From: Virgibacillus_N oceani_A
GTDB lineage: Bacteria; Bacillota; Bacilli; Bacillales; Amphibacillaceae
Reading direction: 5' to 3' (one strand)
DNA: 64,000 nucleotides
NCBI GenBank assembly: GCA_041521345.1
Contig: JBGOHB010000017.1
Numbering within the stretch: the first letter of the stretch is position 1; every line of letters begins with the position of its first letter. The notes beneath the pieces are model-generated. The model did no database searches and was not told the DNA's origin. It worked only from the letters and a program-made list of their open reading frames with translations. Positions 25,630 to 34,436 of this stretch are shown piece after piece. The translations under genes and the position numbers were made by a program.

Positions 25630-25714
25630 TGGTGGAGGGGGAGAGATTCGAACTCCCGAACCCTGAGGGAGCGGATTTACAGTCCGCCGCGTTTAGCCAC
25701 TTCGCTACCCCTCC
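25630..25714 (-). tRNA. tRNA-Tyr (GTA)
   Basis: An 85-nt class II tRNA with a long variable arm, acceptor GGAGGGG and anticodon arm GCGGACTGTAAATCCGC. CCA is encoded. Confidence 0.97.
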
Positions 25715-25758
25715 ATATTGTTAACTATATGTTGAGTTTTATTCATAAAAATTTAAAA

Positions 25759-25834
<76 letters not shown>

Positions 25835-26291
25835 TTAATGATGTGTAAATTTATTTTGGAAAAGTAATATACTTTTGGTGACCCCTACATCTGATAGCTT
25901 ATTCATAGATGTTTGGTGCTTCGGGGTTACTCGTAGCTTACTCGACTGAAGTTTTGCTCGTTGCTCTACCAATTGAGCTAGGCCGGCTTAATGAGTGTAA
26001 ATTTATTTTGGAAAAGTAATACACTTTTGGTGACCCCTACATCTGATAGCTTATTCATGGATGTTTAGTGCTTTGGGGTTACTCGTAGCTTACTCAGCTG
26101 AAGTTTTGCTCGTTGCTCTACCAATTGAGCTAGGCCGGCTTAATGAGTGTAAATTTATTTTGGAAAAGTAATATACTTTTGGTGACCCCTACATCTGATA
26201 GCTTATTCATAGATGTTTGGTGCTTCGGGGTTACTCGTAGCTTACTCGGCTGAAGTTTTGCTCGTTGCTCTACCAATTGAGCTAGGCCGGC
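25835..26291. repeat. three 152/153-bp tandem repeats each ending in the 5' part of tRNA-Thr
   Basis: Units are 25835-25987, 25988-26139 and 26140-26291. Each ends (plus strand) with the complement of GCCGGCCTAGCTCAATTGG plus the next 8 nt of tRNA-Thr, seen at 25961-25987, 26113-26139 and 26265-26291. Each unit body can fold: GTGACCCC pairs with GGGGTTAC around TACATCT/AGATGT. The copies stop before the anticodon, so they are not tRNA genes. Confidence 0.9.
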
Positions 26292-26344
26292 ATATTAATC
26301 GCAAATGGTAGTTTAACACACCAATATCTAGAATGTCCATTATA

Positions 26345-26420
26345 TGGTGGAGGATGCAGGGCTCGAACCTGCGACCCCTTGCTTGTAAGGCAAGTGCTCT
26401 CCCAGCTGAGCTAATCCTCC
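26345..26420 (-). tRNA. tRNA-Val (TAC)
   Basis: Acceptor GGAGGAT/ATCCTCC, anticodon arm CTTGCCTTACAAGCAAG and T arm AGGTTCGAGCCCT. CCA is encoded. Confidence 0.97.
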
Positions 26421-26424
26421 ATAT

Positions 26425-26499
26425 TGGTGACCCGTACGGGATTCGAACCCGTGTTACCGCCGTGAAAGGGCGGTGTCTTAACCGCTTGACCAACGGGCC
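26425..26499 (-). tRNA. tRNA-Glu (TTC)
   Basis: Acceptor GGCCCGT/ACGGGTC, anticodon arm CCGCCCTTTCACGGCGG and T arm GGGTTCGAATCCC. CCA is encoded. It is the first tRNA of the transcript. Confidence 0.97.
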
Positions 26500-26767
26500 G
26501 TAAAATATCGGCTACAAACCCAAAACACGCGTTTCAAGCCTTTTTGCATACCTTGTCTCAAACCAACGAATTTTATTATACCTAGTTCCTATAGTTTTGT
26601 AAAGAGGAATTTTCTTTTTTTATAACACAATTTGTCAACCCTCAAAAAATCCTGTCAACACCTTGTCTGTTTCTTTAAAAGATACCCACCCCGCCAAAAT
26701 AAAGTATGTATATTTCAAGTAATCCTCTTTTTCCATAACTAGAGTTTTGTGAAACTGCATGTTAGGT

Positions 26768-26876
26768 TATAATGGACAGAAGACTTAGCTTGGCAGTTAA
26801 GAAGTATAAAAACTTTCTTACTGCATAAGTGTAACTAAGGCTGTCACCTAAAGTCTTGGTGACAGCCAAGTTTTCT
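26768..26876 (+). promoter_or_regulatory. fabI promoter -10 and structured leader
   Basis: TATAAT lies at 26768-26773. The leader of about 115 nt contains a 10-bp stem GGCTGTCACC / GGTGACAGCC (26839-26848 and 26858-26867) followed by AAGTTTTCT, and an upstream AGCTTGGC (about 26788) that can pair with GCCAAG after the stem. A FapR operator is not evident. The gap 26500-26767 has no gene. Confidence 0.5.
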
Positions 26877-26895
26877 AATAAAGGGGATTGATATA

Positions 26896-27672
26896 ATGGA
26901 TAGTTTATTGAAAGAAAAAAATATTGTTGTTATGGGTGTGGCCAGCGACCGGAGTATTGCATGGGGCGTAACTAAATCCTTACATAAAGCAGGAGCGAAC
27001 CTAATTTTCACTAATAGACAGGAACGTTCTTATCAGAAATTAACGAAACTGCTGGAAAAAAATAATATTGAAGCGGAACTAATTGTTTCCTGTGACGTGG
27101 CCAATGATGAGAGTATTCAAAGTGCTTTTTCTAAAATTAAGGAAAAAGTCGGTGTCATTCATGGGGTTGTACATTCCGTTGCATTTGCCAACCGGGAAGA
27201 ATTAAAAGGAGAATATGCGGATACCTCGCGCGATGGTTTCCTGCTCGCACATGAAATTAGTGCTTTTTCACTCGTCGCAGTTACCAAGGCTGCTAAAGAG
27301 CTGATGACAGAAGGCGGCAGCATTATCACACAAACATATCTTGGCTCTGAGCGCGTGGTGCCGAACTACAATATAATGGGTGTGGCAAAAGCATCTCTGG
27401 AAGCCAGCATGAGATACCTGGCAGATGATATGGGCAAATACAATATTCGGGTAAATGCTATCTCAGCTGGCCCGATTCGCACGCTTTCCGCAAAAGGCGT
27501 CTCCGGTTTTAATGAAAAAACAAAAATGATAGAAGAAAAAGCACCACTCCGCCGGAACATTGACCAGGATGAGGTAGGAGATGCATCTTTATTTTTTATT
27601 AGCGATCTTTCCCGCGGGGTTACAGGAGAAGTACTCCACGTAGATGCAGGATATCACATTATCGGCGGGTAA
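26896..27672 (+). CDS. fabI: enoyl-[acyl-carrier-protein] reductase (NADH)
   Basis: The 258-residue SDR enzyme reduces trans-2-enoyl-ACP, the last step of each fatty-acid elongation cycle. It shows the FabI-type nucleotide motif VVMGVASDRSIAWG (12-24), the catalytic pair Tyr158 and Lys165 in YNIMGVAK, and the ISAGPIRTLSAKG segment. AAAGGGG precedes the ATG. It is monocistronic, with a strong terminator after it. Confidence 0.96.
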   Translation: MDSLLKEKNIVVMGVASDRSIAWGVTKSLHKAGANLIFTNRQERSYQKLTKLLEKNNIEAELIVSCDVANDESIQSAFSKIKEKVGVIHGVVHSVAFANREELKGEYADTSRDGFLLAHEISAFSLVAVTKAAKELMTEGGSIITQTYLGSERVVPNYNIMGVAKASLEASMRYLADDMGKYNIRVNAISAGPIRTLSAKGVSGFNEKTKMIEEKAPLRRNIDQDEVGDASLFFISDLSRGVTGEVLHVDAGYHIIGG

Positions 27673-27705
27673 TAAATCTTTACGTTTAAGTGTGTATGCA
27701 ACCCT

Positions 27706-27750
27706 TATGCCAGCATAAAGTAATATACTTTATGCTGGCATATTTTATTT
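27706..27750 (+). terminator. fabI terminator
   Basis: A long stem TATGCCAGCATAAAGTA / TACTTTATGCTGGCATA is followed by TTTTATTTT. Confidence 0.88.
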
Positions 27751-27820
27751 TATTAAACCTGTATAATTCCCAAGAAAATACAGAAAAATAAGGCACACTA
27801 TTATATAAGGAGAACTCTCA

Positions 27821-28384
27821 ATGCAGGAAGAACAAATCGAGAAATTTGGAAATATCCGATTAAAGAATGAACAATTAGCAAAATTGGAAATAGACTACTG
27901 GCAAAACTTTTCAAGCCTGGGAACTTGGCAGTTTTGGGTTGTTGTCGTCATGATTATCGTTCCATTAGTTATATTATTTTTTGCTATAGACAGACAAAGA
28001 GCCCTCCTACTCGGCTTCTTCGGCTTTAATTATCATACCTGGTTTTCGTATACAAATACAGTTGGAATTAAGTTTGGGTTATGGGAGTATCCATACCAGA
28101 TCGTTCCCTTCTTGCCAAGCTTTGCATTGGATGCTGCATTAGTCCCAATTATTTTTATGCTATTTTATCAATGGACGATAAACCATCATAAAAATGTGTA
28201 TCTTTATGCTATCCTTTTGTCAGCTATACTAGCATTCATTATGAAACCCATCCTGGTATTTTTTGATTTTTTCCATATGTTTTACTGGGTAAATTACTTC
28301 TATCTATTCCTTTTCTATTATTTATTCTTCCTTGTATCGATAATGATTACAAATTTATTTCTTTGGCTGCAAACAAAAGCTTAA
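27821..28384 (+). CDS. CBO0543 family membrane protein
   Basis: The 187-residue protein has a short charged N-terminus and five or six membrane helices (from about residue 34). It has the family's aromatic motifs such as WEYPYQIVPF. The family is widespread in Bacilli and has no assigned function. The RBS is AAGGAG. A terminator hairpin follows at 28403-28430. Confidence 0.7.
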   Translation: MQEEQIEKFGNIRLKNEQLAKLEIDYWQNFSSLGTWQFWVVVVMIIVPLVILFFAIDRQRALLLGFFGFNYHTWFSYTNTVGIKFGLWEYPYQIVPFLPSFALDAALVPIIFMLFYQWTINHHKNVYLYAILLSAILAFIMKPILVFFDFFHMFYWVNYFYLFLFYYLFFLVSIMITNLFLWLQTKA

Positions 28385-28402
28385 CCATCCAATATATCTT
28401 CC

Positions 28403-28430
28403 AAACACCATGTAACAATGGTGTTTTTTT
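28403..28430 (+). terminator. intrinsic terminator
   Basis: The stem AACACCAT / ATGGTGTT is followed by seven Ts. Confidence 0.85.
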
Positions 28431-28487
28431 GTGATTCCATGCTATTATGGAGGAAGAAATTCATTTCATTTGCAGAGGTGAATAGCT

Positions 28488-29213
28488 ATGGAAAACTGGT
28501 TTGGCGGTACAGCGCATGAGGGTTTTACACTTTTTAGCACAGGTCATATTTTCATGATTATTCTTTATTTTGTTGTGCTAATCGCTCTCCTTTACAGTTA
28601 TAAAAAAGCTACAGCGAACCCTTCATTTAGGCGTACCTTAAGATGGTCATTTGCCGGGTTTCTATTATTCTTGGAAATAACTTACCAAACCTGGATGGTT
28701 GCAAATGATATGTGGCATCCTTCACACAGTCTCCCGCTCCAGATCTGCAGTCTTGCGTTCATTCTCGCCGCCATTGCTTTAGTTACGCTTAATAAAAGTA
28801 TGATTGTACTCACTTTTTTCCTTGGCTTCATTCCGGCAGGTTTAACCATTATAACGCCTGAGCTGAATTTTGATTTTCCACATTACCGGTATTGGCATTT
28901 TTTCCTGCAACATATCGTTTTATCCCTTGTCAGTCTGTATTTAGTATTAGCTCATAAAGTTAAAATCACGTTTAAAACTACTATGGCAGCATTTGGTGCA
29001 TTGCTGCTATACGCACTCGTGATCGGTGTATTTATTAACCCGATGTTTGGCGGAAATTACTTATTTCTATCTGATTCCCCCGAAAATGAAACACTGATTA
29101 ACTTTCTTGGAACTGGCGTAATCTACATTGTGAATTTGGTCATCGCTGGATTTGTGGTGTTTCTGATTTCTTTTGGCATTTATAAAATGGTAATTCGCAG
29201 AAGCGAGGGGTAA
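28488..29213 (+). CDS. TIGR02206 family (YwaF-like) membrane protein
   Basis: The 241-residue protein has seven predicted helices. Family features include the N-terminal FTLFSTGHIFMI, the H-x-L-P-L-Q-I-C-S segment near residue 80 and the DFPHYRYWHFFLQH segment near 125. Function is unknown; YwaF of Bacillus subtilis is the best-known relative. An RBS GAGGTG precedes the ATG. Confidence 0.8.
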   Translation: MENWFGGTAHEGFTLFSTGHIFMIILYFVVLIALLYSYKKATANPSFRRTLRWSFAGFLLFLEITYQTWMVANDMWHPSHSLPLQICSLAFILAAIALVTLNKSMIVLTFFLGFIPAGLTIITPELNFDFPHYRYWHFFLQHIVLSLVSLYLVLAHKVKITFKTTMAAFGALLLYALVIGVFINPMFGGNYLFLSDSPENETLINFLGTGVIYIVNLVIAGFVVFLISFGIYKMVIRRSEG

Positions 29214-29384
29214 ACTTACACTAGAACGTATATTTGAAGCTAATTTTGAAACAAAGGGTGCTATTTTAAACAATAATCAATTATGAAAACCAAGTAAGGC
29301 CTTAAGGTAAAGCTAAAAGGAAGTTCATAATATTTGTAATAAAAACTCCCTTTCAGACAACCCTGCAATCGCTATAGATATCTT

Positions 29385-29849
29385 CTACAATCCCCTTAAA
29401 ACATTACACATCTCAATAGCTGCAGCTGCTGCCTCCGCCCCTTTGTTTCCTGCTTTTGTCCCGGCTCGTTCCACCGCTTGCTCGATCGTTTCTGTCGTCA
29501 GTACGCCAAAAATAACCGGTTTTTCACTTTTCAAGGATGCACTCGTTACTCCTTTGGCAACTTCACTGCACACATAGTCAAAATGGGGCGTTGATCCCCT
29601 GATTACAGTACCCAGCGTAATAACCGCATTATATTCATTCTTCGTTGCGAGCTTTTGGGCAGCTACCGGAATTTCAAATGCCCCCGGCACCCATACGACA
29701 TCGACATTAGCATCTTCCACCCCATGCCGTTTTAGTGTATCAAGCGCACCTGTCAATAAGTTTTTCGTAATGAATTCATTAAATCGGCTTACTACAACCG
29801 CTATTTTCAGATCTGTGCCTACTAAATTTCCTTGAATTACTTTTCCCAT
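29385..29849 (-). CDS. ribH: 6,7-dimethyl-8-ribityllumazine synthase
   Basis: The 154-residue enzyme condenses the ArP pyrimidine with dihydroxybutanone phosphate. It starts MGKVIQGNLVGTDLKIAVVV with the catalytic stretches VWVPGAFEIPVAAQKLA and GTVIRGSTPHFDYVCSE. ATG 29849 follows AAAGGAG. It is the last gene of the riboswitch-controlled operon. Confidence 0.96.
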   Translation of the reverse strand: MGKVIQGNLVGTDLKIAVVVSRFNEFITKNLLTGALDTLKRHGVEDANVDVVWVPGAFEIPVAAQKLATKNEYNAVITLGTVIRGSTPHFDYVCSEVAKGVTSASLKSEKPVIFGVLTTETIEQAVERAGTKAGNKGAEAAAAAIEMCNVLRGL

Positions 29850-29884
29850 TTCTACCTGCTCCTTTATCATTTCATCACATTTTA

Positions 29885-30529
29885 CTATACATACTGCCCA
29901 TGCTTTTTACGGTATTCAATTAAATCTGCAATACTAATTATTTTCAAATCAAACGCTTCAGCCATTTTTATTAAATCAGGAACTCTTGCCATTGTCCCGT
30001 CATCCTTGATAATTTCGCATATCACCCCTGAAGGGAAGGATCCGCAAAGTTTAGCGAGGTCTACTGCTGCTTCCGTGTGGCCTGGTCGAGTGAGTACACC
30101 GTCACCCTCTGCAATAAGCGGGAAAATATGACCCGGTCTTTTAAAATCTTCCGGCTTTGCATCCGCATTTGTTAACGCCTTTATGGTTTGGGCTCTCTCC
30201 AGCGCGCTAATTCCTGTGGTAGTATTTTTATGGTCCACACTTACCGTAAAAGCTGTACCCAATGGATCTGTATTTTCCTTTTCCATCATGGACAGGTTCA
30301 TTTTTACAGCCAGTGCTTTAGTAATTGGCATACAAACAAGCCCTTTTCCATGCGTGATCATAAAATTAATCACTTGCATGGACACGTTTTCCGATAATGC
30401 TACGAAATCACCTTCATTTTCTCTGTTTTCATCATCCACCACAATAATTGGTTTTCCTTCTTTTAAATCAGTGATTGCCTCCGGTATTGTATGCATCATT
30501 GCTATTTGCCTCCTTCCTCGATATTGCAT
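29885..30529 (-). CDS. ribB: 3,4-dihydroxy-2-butanone 4-phosphate synthase, stand-alone
   Basis: The 214-residue protein contains the whole DHBP-synthase domain (DDENRENEGDF, RPGHIFPL, RPGHTEAAVDL) and stops right after the linker LIEYRKKHGQYV. In most Bacilli this domain is fused to GTP cyclohydrolase II (RibBA, about 400 residues). The second domain is absent here, and only 35 bases separate the stop from ribH. It converts ribulose-5-phosphate to DHBP. An in-frame ATG (M11) is an alternative start. Confidence 0.92.
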   Translation of the reverse strand: MQYRGRRQIAMMHTIPEAITDLKEGKPIIVVDDENRENEGDFVALSENVSMQVINFMITHGKGLVCMPITKALAVKMNLSMMEKENTDPLGTAFTVSVDHKNTTTGISALERAQTIKALTNADAKPEDFKRPGHIFPLIAEGDGVLTRPGHTEAAVDLAKLCGSFPSGVICEIIKDDGTMARVPDLIKMAEAFDLKIISIADLIEYRKKHGQYV

Positions 30530-30549
30530 TATTTCTTACCTATCTGATT

Positions 30550-31155
30550 TCACTCTCTGGATGACCGGACATCAAGGATGTTCTGAACATATTTTCCAAG
30601 CATGTCATATTCGAGGTTTACGATATCCCCAACCGTTTTATCTCCGAGCGTAGTAACGGAGGAAGTATGAGGGATGAGTGATATGGTAAGTACATTTTCG
30701 TGAACATTAAATATAGTCAGGCTGATGCCATCTACGGTGATCGAGCCTTTCTTCAGCAGCAGTTCAAGAGCATCACCTGCTGTTTCAATATCATAATACA
30801 CCGCATTTTCGGCATTCTCTTTTCTGATAATCGTGCCGACCCCATCGATATGACCGGATACAAAATGACCACCAAACCTGTCTTCTGCACGCATGGCACG
30901 TTCCAAATTAACCCCTGATCCCACTTGTAAGCTGTTTAGGGAAGTTGCTTTTACAGTCTCTGGCATCACATCCATCTGGAATTCTTCCGGAGTAAAGTTT
31001 GTTACTGTCAGACAAATGCCGTTTACCGAGATACTGTCCCCAACTTTTACATCTTCCAGAACTGTTGTTGCACTGATTGTCATTCTTATCGATTGTTCAT
31101 TTATTTTCTGTATTTCTTTTATTATGCCCTTTTCTTCTATTATTCCCGTAAACAT
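30550..31155 (-). CDS. ribE: riboflavin synthase, alpha subunit
   Basis: The 201-residue enzyme has the two lumazine-binding repeats: MFTGIIEEKG and GDSISVNGICLTV in the first half, GHFVSGHIDGVG and GSITVDGISLTI in the second. It dismutates two ribityllumazines to riboflavin. It is slightly shorter than the usual 210-215 residues. It is the first gene after the FMN riboswitch; ribD, which usually precedes it, is absent. The RBS is AAGGAAGGG. Confidence 0.95.
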   Translation of the reverse strand: MFTGIIEEKGIIKEIQKINEQSIRMTISATTVLEDVKVGDSISVNGICLTVTNFTPEEFQMDVMPETVKATSLNSLQVGSGVNLERAMRAEDRFGGHFVSGHIDGVGTIIRKENAENAVYYDIETAGDALELLLKKGSITVDGISLTIFNVHENVLTISLIPHTSSVTTLGDKTVGDIVNLEYDMLGKYVQNILDVRSSRE

Positions 31156-31227
31156 GGCTATCCCTTCCTTTTTATGTGTTTCGTTGCTTTCTTACTGGAT
31201 TCTCGACCTCCTCACTGTTTTAGCAAT

Positions 31228-31259
31228 TAAAAAAGCCTCTGAATTCGCTTCAGAGGCTG
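31228..31259 (-). terminator. riboswitch-controlled leader terminator
   Basis: The minus strand has AGCCTCTGAA / TTCAGAGGCT with a 5-nt loop and a T run, 73 bases before ribE and about 170 bases after the FMN aptamer. FMN binding should favour it. Confidence 0.85.
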
Positions 31260-31425
31260 TTAGGTTAGAATTTAAGATAATAAGCAAAGTAAATAGACGT
31301 ACAGAAAATAGACATGGGTTCAAGTATCCATCAAATGGAACATGAAAATACCACATACCACTTACTATAAGGTACGTTAAATAACCGCCTACCTTACCCA
31401 TTTAATCATGCTTTCTCATCAAAAA

Positions 31426-31573
31426 TTCCTTCTCCCATCCAGACTTTAACTGTCGGTCCCGGATTTTCACCAGGTCCACCGCTTGGTTGATCAACCTCAC
31501 GGGTCACGGACTAAGAAGCAGCATTTGCTTCATCACCGTCGGTTCGGAATTTCACCCGACCCCGAAGGAATAA
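31426..31573 (-). ncRNA. FMN riboswitch (RFN element)
   Basis: The minus strand reads TTCCTTCGGGGTCGGGTG, then AATTCCGAACCGACGGT, later AGTCCGTGACCC, GGTGGACCTGGTGAAAATCC and GGGACCGACAGTTAAAGTC ending in GGGAGAAGGAA. These are the six conserved helices of the RFN aptamer in order. It controls ribE-ribB-ribH. Confidence 0.97.
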
Positions 31574-31679
31574 TTTAAACGTATTTAATTGTCATTATTA
31601 ATATAGCATTTATTTTTTTAAGGCACAAGGAGAGTGTAATATTGAAAAAAAGAACTTGCTTAAAGAATTACATAATTTT

Positions 31680-31988
31680 TTACCTAACTGTTTTCAATAT
31701 CTGAATATAATCCCTTACCCCATGTAATAATCGATAAATAAAAACAGTGTTTTCAATAATTCGATAAAAGCAATATAACGTTCAGAAACAATCATTCTAA
31801 AGTCATAATAATTTAGTGATTCTTCTATCAGCCTAATACTAGCGTATGGGAAGTTCCCAAGATGTCTTAGTGAAGTAATAATGTGTTCTAATACTTCACT
31901 AGCAGTTTCTGGATTATCGAATAAAATAAAAAATGTCATCTAAGTCATTGCCCGCAGCAGGCAATAATTCCACTTTATAACTTCCCAT
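31680..31988 (-). pseudogene. RelE/ParE-type toxin, frameshifted
   Basis: The pieces MGSYKVELLPAAGNDLDDIFYF, FDNPETASEVLEHI and RYIAF then IIENTVFIYRLLHG form a ParE/RelE toxin when two frameshifts (near 31930 and 31755) are repaired. Its ATG lies inside the 3' end of the antitoxin gene. It is inactive as it stands. Confidence 0.75.
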
Positions 31989-32244
31989 TAATTCTCTCCT
32001 TAATTCTTTGGTAAGCTGAATCAAGGGATGTGGTCTTTTCACCATTTAATCGCTGTTCTTCTGCATATAACAGTTTTTCTTTTAGTTCAAGAAGTAGCTT
32101 CTCTTATTTCAAATGCATCAATGCTCATGAGAACAAGGTCACCTTCTCCGTCTTCGTAATATAAACAGGCTTCGCTTTCTCATTAGCTAATTTTGAAATG
32201 GAATTATAATCATTCCTTAAAGAAGTGGATGATTTTATAATCAT
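31975..32244 (-). pseudogene. Phd/YefM-type antitoxin, frameshifted
   Basis: MIIKSSTSLRNDYNSISKLA, then KPVYITK, a frameshift, DGEGDLVLMSIDAFEIREA, a second frameshift, then LKEKLLYAEEQRLNGEKT to a stop at 31975. This is a Phd/YefM antitoxin followed by its toxin in the usual order and overlap. Both genes are broken. Confidence 0.75.
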
Positions 32245-32381
32245 TGGCAAGCTCCTCCATTTATTATTCACTTATTGTAGTGTTATAATACCGTAATTCT
32301 AGTATTATATACACATGTCAAGCAACTATTTTTCATATAATACACTATTTTATTCACCGCTTACATACTTGTCTATACTCG

Positions 32382-33395
32382 TCACTCCTCCGTAAAAGAG
32401 CTGAAGTTAGTGGAAAAAAGATGCTCCACCGGATCTTCCGGGTCAACGAGTTTTTTCGCGTGATTAACTGCTATAGGTCCTTCATTAAAACCGCCGGCAA
32501 TTAACCCTAATTTATTTGGATAATGCGCAATATCTCCAATGGCAAAAATCCCTTCGATCGATGTTTGCATACTAGAGTCCACAGCAATCATTCCATCGAC
32601 CATTTCCAGACCCCACTTCGTAATCGGCTCCAAATTAATTTGAAAACCGTGATTCACAACTACCCGGTCTATCGTAATATCCTGACGATCGTTTTCCGCC
32701 TCTGAATGTTGTATTGTTACCTTTTTCAGCTGCCCATCAGAGCCATGCAACTGCAGGATTTCATAAGGTGTCATTACCCGTACCCTAGAATTCCTGAGCT
32801 TCGTTACATTGCTTTCCAGCCCTTTAAATTGATTTCTTCGGTGAACTAAAGTGACGCTTTTTGCGATGTTTTCCAGCTCCAATGCCCAATCGAGGGCACT
32901 ATCCCCTCCGCCGGAAATGATCACATCTTTTCCATGATAATCAGCTAGCTTGCGGACCGTATAATGCAGGCTTTTTTCTTCAAAATAGGCAGCTTCGGGA
33001 TGCGCTAGTTTCACTGAATGCAGCGTTCCAAATCCAGTTGCCAAGATTATGGTTTTGGAAAAATGGACATTGCCATTGCTGCTGACGAGCTTAAATGTGT
33101 CATCCTCCAGCTGCTCCATCTCCACCACCTGTTCACCCAACACAATTGCTGGATCAAAGGTCATCGCCTGCTGCACGAGCTGATCTGTCACTTCATCACC
33201 GGTAGCCTGCGCAATTCCTCCAATATCCCGAATGACTTTTTCCGGATAAAAATATGGCACTTTTCCACCGAGATACGGCAAATATTCAATGATTTTCGTC
33301 TTCATTTCCCGCATCCCACTATAAAAGGCGGCAAAAAGCCCCGCGGGCCCTCCGCCTATGATTGTTACATCGAAAGTCTCTTCCTTGGTTCCCAT
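32382..33395 (-). CDS. ferredoxin-NADP reductase type 2-like flavoprotein
   Basis: The 337-residue protein has an FAD motif IIGGGPAGLFAAFYSG (residues 11-26), a second nucleotide motif ISGGGDSALDWA (near 161), and the closing AIGDIAHYPNKLGLIAGGFNEGP. It lacks the C-x2-C of thioredoxin reductase. This fits the YumC/YcgT group of ferredoxin/flavodoxin-NADP reductases. It ends the cluster of divergent iron-uptake genes and may supply electrons for iron release from siderophores; that role is inferred from position. Confidence 0.85.
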   Translation of the reverse strand: MGTKEETFDVTIIGGGPAGLFAAFYSGMREMKTKIIEYLPYLGGKVPYFYPEKVIRDIGGIAQATGDEVTDQLVQQAMTFDPAIVLGEQVVEMEQLEDDTFKLVSSNGNVHFSKTIILATGFGTLHSVKLAHPEAAYFEEKSLHYTVRKLADYHGKDVIISGGGDSALDWALELENIAKSVTLVHRRNQFKGLESNVTKLRNSRVRVMTPYEILQLHGSDGQLKKVTIQHSEAENDRQDITIDRVVVNHGFQINLEPITKWGLEMVDGMIAVDSSMQTSIEGIFAIGDIAHYPNKLGLIAGGFNEGPIAVNHAKKLVDPEDPVEHLFSTNFSSFTEE

Positions 33396-33413
33396 GGTAT
33401 CCCTCCATAGATG

Positions 33414-34436
33414 CTAGTTCGTTTTCATCAATAAGTAAATAAAATATGGCGTGCTGACGATCGATACAATAATGCCCACAGGTATGGTGGCAGGTGCCAG
33501 CAAATTCCCTGCAATAATGTCTGCAAGCATTAAAATAAACGCCCCCAGCAATGCTGAAATCGGAATGACATATTGGTGGAGCGGACCGACTAGCTTTCTT
33601 ACAATATGCGGTACAACCAGTCCTAAAAATGCAATCGCCCCGCCAGCTGCCACAGCTGCTCCTGCCAGCGCTACCGCAATCAATAGTAATAATCCTCTTT
33701 CCAGCTCAACCCTGGTTCCAAGCCCGGATGCCACGTCATCACCAAGATGGAAGACATTTAGGGACTTTGCTTTTTTCATCGCAATAGGAATTAAGATAAG
33801 TATCCAAGGGAGCAGCGAGATCACAAAGCTCCAGTTCGCATTCCAAATATCTCCTGTTAGCCATATGGTCACTTGCCGGTAATCTTGAGGATCCATTCTC
33901 AGCTGAACAATAGTCAGCAAGGCACTAAATGCTGCATTAACCCCGATACCGACAAGCACAAGCCGGATGGGGGAAACACCTTTTTTCCAGGCAATCACAT
34001 AAATGAGCAGGGCGGCAGAGAATGCACCAATTAAAGCAGCAAATGGCAAAATAAATGCGGAAAGCTGACTCGTTGCCGGGATGACTCCTTGAAAGAAAAA
34101 CAAGAATAAAACAATCGCAAAACCGGCTCCTGTATTAATTCCCAGTATTCCCGGATCTGCAAGTCCATTTTGGGTAATGCCCTGCAAAATAGCTCCGGAA
34201 ACCGCCAGGCCGGCACCAATTAATAATGCCAATATAATCCCTGGCATACGGAAATCAAACAGGATCAGCTCCTGCCGTTCTGTCCCATTTTGCATTAACG
34301 TCTGTATCACTTCCATCGGTGATATAGAAATGACGCCAGTACTAAGACTCACAAAAAAGAACCCAATGATCGCAATGATTAATACACCAAAAATCAGCCA
34401 AAATCGCTGCTGTTTTTGCTTTTCTACTTCGTTCAT
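33414..34436 (-). CDS. FecCD-family iron-siderophore permease
   Basis: The 340-residue membrane protein has about ten helices and the FecCD motifs GAILQGITQNGLADPGILGINTGA (near 80) and GLVVPHIVRKLVGP (near 268). It forms the membrane channel with the partner permease, whose stop overlaps its start by 4 bases. It works with the lipoprotein at 35574 and the ATPase at 36707. Confidence 0.92.
   Translation of the reverse strand: MNEVEKQKQQRFWLIFGVLIIAIIGFFFVSLSTGVISISPMEVIQTLMQNGTERQELILFDFRMPGIILALLIGAGLAVSGAILQGITQNGLADPGILGINTGAGFAIVLFLFFFQGVIPATSQLSAFILPFAALIGAFSAALLIYVIAWKKGVSPIRLVLVGIGVNAAFSALLTIVQLRMDPQDYRQVTIWLTGDIWNANWSFVISLLPWILILIPIAMKKAKSLNVFHLGDDVASGLGTRVELERGLLLLIAVALAGAAVAAGGAIAFLGLVVPHIVRKLVGPLHQYVIPISALLGAFILMLADIIAGNLLAPATIPVGIIVSIVSTPYFIYLLMKTN

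Noticed and set aside
25961..26291. Three extra tRNA-Thr genes
   Set aside because: Each copy contains only the first 27 nt and lacks anticodon, T arm and 3' acceptor.
26500..26895. T-box riboswitch upstream of fabI or the tRNAs
   Set aside because: No T-box sequence or specifier loop was found; only a stem before fabI.
30550..30653. Hidden ribA or ribD piece in the riboflavin operon
   Set aside because: The gaps between ribE, ribB and ribH are only about 20-35 bases and all frames there are closed.
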